From Candidatus Omnitrophota bacterium (GTDB lineage: Bacteria; Omnitrophota; 4484-213), in assembly GCA_030640885.1 (NCBI GenBank), contig DAOWIN010000121.1, positions 1 through 13,683 on the forward strand: a stretch of DNA of 13,683 bases, given 5' to 3'. How positions within the stretch are numbered: the stretch's first letter is position 1; each line of letters begins with the position of its first letter. The notes under the pieces are model-generated. The model had not been told where the DNA came from, made no database searches, and saw only the letters and a list, made by a program, of their open reading frames with translations. The position numbers and the translations under genes were made by a program. Positions 1-4,623 of this stretch are shown one piece after another.

Positions 1-2
1 AT

Positions 3-227
3 GCAACGTATAAGAAGGTTATTCAGGATATCAAGCCAAGAAAGGCAAAAGATTATTATTTGCCAAGCGTTGATGAATTGCGTGAGATTCAACGTCTTTG
101 GATTCCTTACAGGGACGCTTCGGTTAATCTATTTGTTACCATTAACCCCTCTGTGGACGAAGCCATATGGAAAAGTTGGTTGACTGAGGTCAGGGAAAAA
201 CAATTGCGTGAAATTTTACAGCTATAG
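3..227 (+). CDS. LprI/DUF1311-like protein, C-terminal fragment (5' end outside window)
   Basis: The frame starting at base 3 is open from the window edge to a TAG at 225-227 and gives 74 residues; the start lies upstream of the window. The piece contains LREIQRLWIPYRDA, then an aliphatic stretch, then AIWKSWLTEVREKQLREI. This order (Q-x2-W-I-x-YRDA, about 20 residues, then W-x2-LT-x2-R-x2-QL) matches what I know of the lysozyme-inhibitor LprI-like (DUF1311) family, small envelope or secreted proteins that carry an N-terminal signal peptide. That signal peptide cannot be seen here. The reading frame starting at base 1 has an ATG but gives a composition unlike a real protein. The gene converges on the broken HTH gene and overlaps its stop by 6 bp. 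The family call rests on motif memory, not on an alignment. Confidence 0.58.
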   Translation, partial: ATYKKVIQDIKPRKAKDYYLPSVDELREIQRLWIPYRDASVNLFVTINPSVDEAIWKSWLTEVREKQLREILQL

Positions 228-586
228 ATTATTGATAGCGTTTTCTATATAGGATTTGCGTTGTTTTGAAGTACTAAGCTTGGCAATTTTGAGTAGGGTT
301 TTACCGGAGAATCGCTTGATGAGATTTTGGTCATCACATTCTTTCATCTTTTCTATGAAGTCATTTGGCAAATCATTGACTATCTTGGTGAGTTGTGATA
401 TTCTAGCTCTTGTTACTTTGGAATGATGACTTGCGTCAGCCTGTGTTCGTGATGGGGTTTCTTCGAGTAATGCTTGGACCCTTAGGGCCTCTATGATGAT
501 GTTTTTATAGACAGGTTGCGGCCGGGCTGGTTCTTAGGGAAAAGGTCGCCCAAGATTGATTGAATTTCGTCTCCCCTTGCGGACAT
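222..586 (-). pseudogene. Frameshifted helix-turn-helix (ParB/KorB-type HTH) small protein
   Basis: On the minus strand, 222-533 is open and encodes about 103 residues with a clear HTH-like stretch: EALRVQALLEETPSRTQADA followed by VTRARISQL. This resembles the 'TQADxARxLGVSRARVSQL' DNA-binding helices of ParB/KorB-like and phage-type regulators. This body has no ATG, GTG or TTG near its 5' end and is preceded in frame by TAA (534-536). In another frame, an ATG at 586 opens a plausible N-terminus (MSARGDEIQSILGDLFPKNQ) that stops at 491-493. Joining the two frames near 517-533 by a -1 shift gives one protein of about 120 residues. A decayed gene with a 1-nt indel is most likely; an assembly error or programmed shift cannot be excluded. 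The region looks richer in G and C than the genes that follow. Its stop codon overlaps the stop of the converging LprI-like gene. Confidence 0.55.
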
Positions 587-660
587 ACATCTTCACAAAT
601 AGTTGTATTATTTGAGGTTGCGTATTTCGTTTGTCGTCGTGTTCGGGGAACCATTCCAAA

Positions 661-696
661 ACAAAAAAAGCGTCAAGAAAATTGACGCTTTTTTGT
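661..696 (-). terminator. Rho-independent terminator of the deacetylase unit
   Basis: A perfect core stem GCGTCAA/TTGACGC (670-676 with 682-688) has a 5-nt loop. It is extended outward by an A-run on the left (663-669) and a T-run on the right (689-694). Read on the minus strand, the hairpin is followed by seven T. It begins 38 bp beyond the deacetylase stop codon, the right place for the end of that minus-strand unit. The symmetric A/T arms mean it could also stop plus-strand transcription. Confidence 0.85.
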
Positions 697-733
697 TAGA
701 ACCCCTATAGACTTAAATACAACAGGTAAAGGG

Positions 734-1519
734 TCAATACCCCCTCTTTTTACTCCTAAAAAGGTTATAATAACCTGACAACTTAATCCAAAAGTTAAAG
801 GGTTCGGTCATATCTGAATTTGTCACCTTTACCCTTTTCAATTCATACACATCCTTATTCAACTTTGCAAAACCCCGATTTGTAGTGCAGGCGCCTTTAT
901 AACCAGCCTTTTTTAAAACTTGTTTAACTTCTTCGGTGAACCCGCCAGTAGGATAGCAAAAATAATCAATGGGACTGCCTATCTTTCTTTCTATCATTTC
1001 TTTACAACCGGCAGTTTCGTCCCACAAAATTTGCTTTTCTTTTATGGAAGGAATATAAACCTCATTTTTGGTATGCCCGCCAAAAGATATGCCCTGCTCA
1101 GACATAACCTTAATCTCTTCCCAAGTCAGATAACCCTTTTTATTGCCCATAAAATTAGCAATAATAAATATTGTCGCTGGAAAGTTATGCTTTTTTAAAA
1201 CCGGGTAGCCATAGGTATAGTTGTCTTTATAGCCATCGTCTATGGTGATAACAACGCTATTGTGGGCAAAATTTCTATTGCTTTTTATCCCTTTAACCAA
1301 CTCGTCCAGAGAAATCACATTATAATTTTTGTCTTTAAGATAAGCCATTTGACAGGCAAAATTCTCCGGCTCAACAAAAAGCGAACTCTCCTCATACCCA
1401 AATCGGTGATACATAAGAATAGGAACTGTATAGCGGGGAGAAAGATAAAGAAAATAAAAAGCGGTTAGGAAGATAAACAAACATATAGATATTTTTAAAA
1501 GTTTCTTTAAAAATTTCAT
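734..1519 (-). CDS. Membrane-anchored polysaccharide deacetylase (NodB/CE4 fold)
   Basis: 261 residues. Positions 1-6 are basic and about 10-26 are hydrophobic, giving a signal anchor, so the catalytic domain is expected outside the inner membrane. After PILMYHRFG (33-41) come the NodB motifs: VITIDDGYKDN (90-100, metal-binding Asp94/Asp95), GGHTKNEVYIP (147-157) and CYPTGG (188-193). Family members remove N- or O-acetyl groups from peptidoglycan, chitin-like or exopolysaccharide chains with a divalent metal. Motif 2 is normally H-[ST]-x-x-H; here His149 is kept but the second His is Glu153, which may weaken or alter metal binding. The start lies 27 nt past the HEPN stop. The first 89 bp are duplicated at 2720-2808, upstream of the MNT-HEPN pair. 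The substrate cannot be read from the sequence. Confidence 0.93.
   Translation of the reverse strand: MKFLKKLLKISICLFIFLTAFYFLYLSPRYTVPILMYHRFGYEESSLFVEPENFACQMAYLKDKNYNVISLDELVKGIKSNRNFAHNSVVITIDDGYKDNYTYGYPVLKKHNFPATIFIIANFMGNKKGYLTWEEIKVMSEQGISFGGHTKNEVYIPSIKEKQILWDETAGCKEMIERKIGSPIDYFCYPTGGFTEEVKQVLKKAGYKGACTTNRGFAKLNKDVYELKRVKVTNSDMTEPFNFWIKLSGYYNLFRSKKRGY
1431..1519 (-). repeat. 89-bp direct repeat, copy A (inside the intact deacetylase)
   Basis: This covers the first 29 codons of the intact deacetylase plus 2 nt. It matches 2720-2808 at 85 of 89 positions without gaps, in the same orientation. The four differences are all transitions: two are silent (Leu CTT/CTC) and two change residues (F17L and S27F in copy B). 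Similarity begins exactly at the ATG; the bases 5' of the ATG (GCGC here, TAAT in copy B) do not match. Confidence 0.92.
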
Positions 1520-1546
1520 GCGCTTAACAAAATTCCAAACCTCAAA

Positions 1547-2011
1547 TTAAAAATCAAATTCTCTCTGAGGATTTTTCTCTCTTATCAACTTAGAAATCTT
1601 ATCGACAAATTCTTTTGCCGTTTTAATGGCATCTTTGGCTTCTTTCGTTGAGCATGGAATCTCAGGTTCATAAATAAACCTGTTTCTCTTTTTCCTCATA
1701 AAATCATAATCGTTAATAAGTCTCCTGAATTCACTGCCTAAAACTAAACTTGCAAATTTCACAATGGTTGAATGCTTATTTTTAATTTCAGGCCTAAATC
1801 CTTGGCTGAACATTAAAGCCAGCCCAGAGCGTAACATAGCATTATAGGCATAATTATAAGCGCATTCTTCATCATCGCCTATGTTCCTTTTGGCAGTTTT
1901 CAAATCAATATAGGCTCGTTTTATGAGATTTTTTATAGCCTTCCAATCCACAGGACATTTCTTAATTAATCTCTCTCTTAAGAGATTTTCTTTGGAGTCT
2001 TTATAAATCAT
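1547..2011 (-). CDS. HEPN-domain protein (HepT-like partner of an MNT nucleotidyltransferase)
   Basis: 154 residues, mostly helical and charged, with no signal peptide. Residues 23-57 contain W-x-A-I-x-x-L-I-x-R-A and the AYNYAYNAMLRSG stretch typical of HEPN helical bundles. Residues 106-116 read RKKRNRFIYEP. This is the position of the HEPN RNase motif R-x(4-6)-H, but the His is replaced by Tyr114, giving an RNxxxY form. The start codon lies inside the nucleotidyltransferase gene (11-bp overlap), so the two are translationally linked. In known MNT-HEPN modules the HEPN protein is an RNase toxin, kept silent when the nucleotidyltransferase AMPylates it or binds it. Whether this Tyr variant cleaves RNA is unknown. 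It is placed between the nucleotidyltransferase and the deacetylase. Confidence 0.85.
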   Translation of the reverse strand: MIYKDSKENLLRERLIKKCPVDWKAIKNLIKRAYIDLKTAKRNIGDDEECAYNYAYNAMLRSGLALMFSQGFRPEIKNKHSTIVKFASLVLGSEFRRLINDYDFMRKKRNRFIYEPEIPCSTKEAKDAIKTAKEFVDKISKLIREKNPQREFDF

Positions 2012-2576
2012 TCTCTTTTCCTATCAACATTATCTTTGAATTTTTTAATAGCTCCAACATGAATCCGCTTTTAGCCCTTTTCTTATCTTTATACTCTTTA
2101 ATAGAATAAACCGTTGGATTTATTTCTCTTTTTAGCCTTCTTTCTAATCCGGCAATTTTCTCATTTAGATAAGATGTATCAGGATTTCCTATTACCATAA
2201 GGTCTATGTCGCTGGTAGCTCTTTCACTCTTTGAGGCAAAGGAACCATAGACAAAGGCTATCTTTATTTTCTTGATAGCTGATAGTGTCTTTTTAAGACT
2301 ACCTTCAACGCCCACTGTTTTAGAAACAATACTTTTCAGTTCTTTAAATAGGGGGTGTTGAGTGTTGAGTGAATAGTAGAGTAAATTAGCAACTCTTTGG
2401 GTGTTAAATAACTCATCTTTTTGAAATTTTAAAAGCTCCCTGCGTATACTGCCTGCAGAATAGCCCAACATACGCTCAAGTTCCCTTAAATAATATTTTT
2501 TAGACGAATTGGTGAAGAAAAGCGTAAGTAAATCCTGCCTGATTTTTGATTTTGTAATATATAAACTTTCTAACAT
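2001..2576 (-). CDS. MNT-type nucleotidyltransferase with N-terminal winged-HTH domain
   Basis: 191 residues from the ATG at 2576. This start is chosen because AAAAGGAG (2583-2590) lies 6 nt upstream; the frame stays open to 2627, but that would overlap the promoter -35. Residues about 10-72 look like a winged HTH (KIRQDLLTLFFTNSSKKYYL, then a second helix REL and a recognition helix around SAGSIRRELLKFQ). The C-terminal half is a minimal nucleotidyltransferase: GSFA (111-114) and SDIDL (122-126), with Asp123 and Asp125 expected to hold the metal. This is the MntA/antitoxin side of MNT-HEPN modules, which transfers AMP to the partner HEPN protein; the wHTH suggests it also binds its own promoter. 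The coding sequence carries two copies of a 7-nt unit (TGTTGAG on the plus strand, 2356-2369), echoing the heptamer tracts elsewhere. It overlaps the HEPN gene by 11 bp. Confidence 0.88.
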   Translation of the reverse strand: MLESLYITKSKIRQDLLTLFFTNSSKKYYLRELERMLGYSAGSIRRELLKFQKDELFNTQRVANLLYYSLNTQHPLFKELKSIVSKTVGVEGSLKKTLSAIKKIKIAFVYGSFASKSERATSDIDLMVIGNPDTSYLNEKIAGLERRLKREINPTVYSIKEYKDKKRAKSGFMLELLKNSKIMLIGKENDL

Positions 2577-2582
2577 CGTTAA

Positions 2583-2590
2583 CTCCTTTT
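2583..2590 (-). promoter_or_regulatory. Ribosome binding site fixing the nucleotidyltransferase start
   Basis: AAAAGGAG on the minus strand, 6 nt before the ATG at 2576. It excludes the longer frame beginning at 2627, whose extra 17 codons would run through the promoter and operator candidate. Confidence 0.8.
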
Positions 2591-2609
2591 TGAATACAAT
2601 TGTACTCAA
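2590..2609. promoter_or_regulatory. 20-bp palindromic operator candidate over the MNT-HEPN -10 box
   Basis: TTGAATACAATTGTACTCAA is a palindrome with a single mismatched pair. It fully covers the -10 hexamer (2599-2604) and the expected transcription start. Placement over the core promoter of a gene encoding a wHTH protein suggests autorepression by the nucleotidyltransferase, alone or complexed with the HEPN protein. That role is inferred. Confidence 0.55.
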
Positions 2610-2627
2610 GATAGCATACAATGTCAA
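2599..2627 (-). promoter_or_regulatory. Sigma70-type promoter of the MNT-HEPN pair
   Basis: Minus strand: TTGACA (2622-2627), 17-nt spacer, TACAAT (2599-2604). The -35 is consensus and the -10 has one difference from TATAAT, at optimal spacing. The first gene starts about 22 nt downstream of the -10. The cassette therefore carries its own promoter, independent of rnhC. Confidence 0.75.
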
Positions 2628-2644
2628 GCTTTTTTACAAAATTT

Positions 2645-2673
2645 GGATTACAGTGCATTATTGGCATTAATCC
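2645..2673 (-). terminator. Weak hairpin between the deacetylase remnant and the MNT-HEPN promoter
   Basis: GGATTA (2645-2650) pairs with TAATCC (2668-2673), with an inner TGC/GCA pairing, and a short TTTT follows on the minus strand. It could stop read-through from rnhC before the MNT-HEPN promoter. The loop is interrupted and the T-run is poor, so the call is tentative. The rest of 2628-2719 shows no gene. Confidence 0.28.
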
Positions 2674-2718
2674 TTAACAAACTAAGATTGTGGAGAAATT
2701 TTGCGTTCTGAGCGAACA

Positions 2719-2808
2719 TTAGCGGGGAAAGAGATAGAGAAAATAAAAAGCGGTTAGGAGGATAAACAAACATATAGATATTTTTAAAAGTTTCTTTAAA
2801 AATTTCAT
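2719..2808 (-). pseudogene. Truncated duplicate of the deacetylase 5' end
   Basis: A 29-residue open frame beginning MKFLKKLLKISIC and ending LYLFPR then TAA. It equals the signal anchor of the intact deacetylase with two substitutions (F17L, S27F). The homology stops at base 2720, where CGC-TA leads into the TAA stop instead of continuing as Tyr-Thr. It lies 15 nt downstream of the rnhC stop, so it probably marks where the deacetylase gene began before the MNT-HEPN cassette arrived. The fragment could still be translated as a membrane peptide, but no function is implied. Confidence 0.8.
2720..2808 (-). repeat. 89-bp direct repeat, copy B
   Basis: The partner of 1431-1519, same orientation, 85 of 89 bases identical, no gaps. 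Between the copies lie 1,200 bp (1520-2719) holding the promoter, nucleotidyltransferase gene and HEPN gene. Recombination between the copies would delete the pair and leave rnhC directly followed by one intact deacetylase gene. Confidence 0.92.
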
Positions 2809-2823
2809 ATTACAAATGCCCAA

Positions 2824-3690
2824 TCAAATCTTTAAACTTGTCTTAAAATGGAGCTTGGCAACCTCTCCTAATTTGTCCCTTCCGTGTTTTGCAACAAATT
2901 CCCTACCCGCCTCAATTACCCTGTCTGACGCCCCTTTGGGCAGATTAATTCCATAATTTTCGGACAATTCCTCAATTTTTCTTACAAATTCATCCCTTGC
3001 CAAAATAGAAGCTACGGCCACAGCCGTATCTTCCTCTGCATAGTGCCTTTGCTCTAATTTTACGCTCTTTCCTTTTTTCATCAGGGCATTCAAAATATAG
3101 CTTTTGTCGCCAAATTGGTCAGAAATAACATATTCGCAATTTTCTTTCTCCAAAATATTTTCTATTGCTCGAGCATGCCCCCAAGCAAGCACTCGGTTAA
3201 GGTTGTTCATTCTTTTCAAAAGCTGGTTATATCTCGGCGGACTAATAGTCACAATAGAATAAGGACACAATTCTCTGATTTTTCCGGCTAAATCATTAAT
3301 CTTTTTATCGGACAATTTTTTGCTGTCTTTTATCCCTAACTTCAAAAGATGGTTTTCATGCCTATCTTTTATCATTGCCCCGGCGATAATTAACGGTCCA
3401 AAATAATCGCCCTTGCCGGATTCATCAGTACCAATCCGTTCTAAAAACCGCAAATCTCTTTTTACGCCCACAAAACCCTTGTCAATAAGATAGTTGCTGA
3501 GCTTTTCCTTTTGCTTCCCCTGAATTAGTAATTTACCGCTTTTATAGAAGGTCAAAACCGCCTCTTTATTAACGGCTCTCCAAAAGGCATACTCGGCGGG
3601 GGAAAAAGCAAACCCAAGCTTTTCCAGTTCCTTGCGAACTTCTATCTCTTTGGCAGAAGCAATTTTATAAGTCATAAAATATAATTGCAC
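2824..3690 (-). CDS. rnhC: Ribonuclease HIII
   Basis: 288 residues from a GTG at 3690 preceded by AGGG at 7 nt; an ATG at 3675 (283 residues) is an alternative start without a visible ribosome site. The N-terminal 80 residues match the TBP-like substrate-binding domain that separates RNase HIII from HII. The catalytic domain starts with GTDESGKGDYFGPL (87-100). Active-site acids are Asp89, Glu90, Asp191 (VISDQFG) and Asp221 (HYAEEDTAVA), spaced like those of the characterised Geobacillus RNase HIII; IKDSKKL is at 120-126. The enzyme cuts the RNA strand of RNA-DNA hybrids in the cytoplasm. Length is normal for the family. The gene is followed at once by the truncated deacetylase copy, so rnhC and the deacetylase were probably adjacent earlier. 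Confidence 0.95.
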   Translation of the reverse strand: MQLYFMTYKIASAKEIEVRKELEKLGFAFSPAEYAFWRAVNKEAVLTFYKSGKLLIQGKQKEKLSNYLIDKGFVGVKRDLRFLERIGTDESGKGDYFGPLIIAGAMIKDRHENHLLKLGIKDSKKLSDKKINDLAGKIRELCPYSIVTISPPRYNQLLKRMNNLNRVLAWGHARAIENILEKENCEYVISDQFGDKSYILNALMKKGKSVKLEQRHYAEEDTAVAVASILARDEFVRKIEELSENYGINLPKGASDRVIEAGREFVAKHGRDKLGEVAKLHFKTSLKI

Positions 3691-3711
3691 GGATTAACCC
3701 TAAGGAAATCT

Positions 3712-3764
3712 GTGTAATCTTGTTTTTAATCAGTGTAATCTCTTCTCTGAAATCAGTGTAATCT
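3712..3764. repeat. Three short direct repeats upstream of rnhC
   Basis: GTGTAATCT occurs at 3712-3720, 3733-3741 and 3756-3764, each preceded by AATC(A/T). The longer unit is AATCAGTGTAATCTC, with a step of 21 to 23 nt. The repeats fill the 77-bp gap between the PagL-like gene and rnhC. No terminator is visible there. They may be a short tandem array or a regulatory repeat; nothing in the sequence decides this. Confidence 0.7.
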
Positions 3765-3767
3765 CTT

Positions 3768-4373
3768 TCAAAAGAAGGTAGAGACACCGATAAGAAGCAT
3801 ATGCACATCTATTCCTGTGTTTGGCTGTTTTATATTTCTGTTGGAAAAGTGCCTAAATCTATAGCCGAAATTTACTGCTTGGTTTTCTGCAAAAAAATAA
3901 TAAAAACCACAACCTCCCTGCAGTTGGAAACAAAATTGCGTCCCCTCCTCGCGGGTATGCTGGCTTGTCCATTGAAACCCTGTACCAGTCTCCACAAAAG
4001 GAAAAAAATTATCAATCTTATAGCCATATCTTAATAAAAAACCTGTCCCGCACTCGAAATTGGGATCCGGAGAGGTTATTGCGGCTAAATAAGGCTCGAA
4101 CAAAAGGTCCAACGAGCCTTTTATATCTAAATATTTGTCTTTAAACTTGATATCTTTTATAAACGGCTTCATATCAAAAGCGAGTCTTACTCCCGCTGGA
4201 ATCAATTCATAATCGGCTTTATCCTTCAAATTTGCCTTTCCTCTGCCGCTGAAAAACCCAATCTCTCTTAACCCCTTTTCCTTTAATCCTTCTAAACCCT
4301 GCGAACAAAACCCCTTCTGAAAACCAAAAACCACAAAAAGCAAAACCATTAAGCAAATTTTAAAAATCTTCAT
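3768..4373 (-). CDS. Acyloxyacyl hydrolase / PagL-like outer-membrane protein (lipid A 3-O-deacylase candidate)
   Basis: 201 residues from the ATG at 4373, chosen because GAGGTGAT lies 7 nt upstream; a GTG at 4385 is also in frame but falls on that ribosome site. Residues 1-24 form a signal peptide (MKIFKICLMVLLFVVFGF, then a short polar stretch). The rest alternates polar and apolar residues with many aromatics, as in a small beta-barrel. Near the end, YRFRHFSNRNIKQPNTGID matches the active-site strand of the PagL family: His175 and Ser177 fit the catalytic His and Ser. The place of the catalytic Glu, 12 residues after the Ser, holds Asp189. The C-terminus ends in Phe-Phe, common for barrel proteins. 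PagL removes a 3-O acyl chain from lipid A in the outer membrane. Family membership is likely; activity is inferred. Confidence 0.78.
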   Translation of the reverse strand: MKIFKICLMVLLFVVFGFQKGFCSQGLEGLKEKGLREIGFFSGRGKANLKDKADYELIPAGVRLAFDMKPFIKDIKFKDKYLDIKGSLDLLFEPYLAAITSPDPNFECGTGFLLRYGYKIDNFFPFVETGTGFQWTSQHTREEGTQFCFQLQGGCGFYYFFAENQAVNFGYRFRHFSNRNIKQPNTGIDVHMLLIGVSTFF

Positions 4374-4380
4374 TATGGCT

Positions 4381-4388
4381 ATCACCTC
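4381..4388 (-). promoter_or_regulatory. Extended Shine-Dalgarno of the PagL-like gene
   Basis: GAGGTGAT on the minus strand is an 8-nt match to the complement of the 16S rRNA 3' end, 7 nt before the ATG at 4373. It decides that start over the GTG at 4385. Confidence 0.75.
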
Positions 4389-4441
4389 TTTTTTTTTACA
4401 GCAGCAACTTTTCCTTTTGCAAATTATAAAACACTTGTTAT

Positions 4442-4470
4442 ATTAAAACAGAAAAGGGATTATTTTTCAA
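4442..4470 (-). promoter_or_regulatory. Promoter candidate for the PagL-like gene
   Basis: Minus strand: TTGAAA (4465-4470), 17-nt spacer, TTTAAT (4442-4447), about 70 nt before the start codon. A TATAAT nearer the gene lacks a good -35. The region is AT-rich, so a chance match is possible. Confidence 0.42.
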
Positions 4471-4545
4471 GGGGAATTAATTGCAAACATAAAATTTCAT
4501 AGATAAAAAATTTTCAATTCTGCTCCTCGTCTGCTTTTTCAGGGC

Positions 4546-4574
4546 TTTACAATCCCTAAGTTTTAATATATAAT
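4546..4574 (+). promoter_or_regulatory. Sigma70-type promoter of the IMPase-leuS-prfA operon
   Basis: TTTACA (4546-4551), 17-nt spacer, TATAAT (4569-4574). The -10 is consensus and the -35 has one mismatch. It lies 49 nt before the ATG at 4624 and leaves a leader of about 40 nt. No T-box or other riboswitch fits in that short leader, so leuS has no visible tRNA-sensing control here. Confidence 0.65.
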
Positions 4575-4623
4575 ATTTTTACAAATGTTGGATTTTGATG
4601 TATAAGGGGTTAATAAGGAATTT

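Noticed and set aside
1..183. ATG-initiated 60-residue frame at the left edge (+)
   Set aside because: It overlaps the frame starting at base 3, which reads as a recognisable LprI-like C-terminus. The frame-1 translation has an irregular composition and no family features.
2577..2627. 17-codon N-terminal extension of the nucleotidyltransferase
   Set aside because: It would run through the -35, the -10 and the palindrome. AAAAGGAG just upstream of the ATG at 2576 gives a better start.
1431..2808. 89-bp direct repeats as ends of an insertion sequence or transposon
   Set aside because: No transposase or recombinase is encoded between them, and the repeats are the 5' end of a host gene with no inverted termini. 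They fit duplication at an insertion point better.
3801..4034. 77-residue plus-strand frame opposite the PagL-like gene
   Set aside because: A shadow frame: the opposite strand has a signal peptide, ribosome site and family motif.
4575..4623. T-box or other amino-acid-sensing leader before the leuS operon
   Set aside because: Only about 40 nt lie between the expected transcript start and the first ATG, too short for a T-box, and no such motif is visible.
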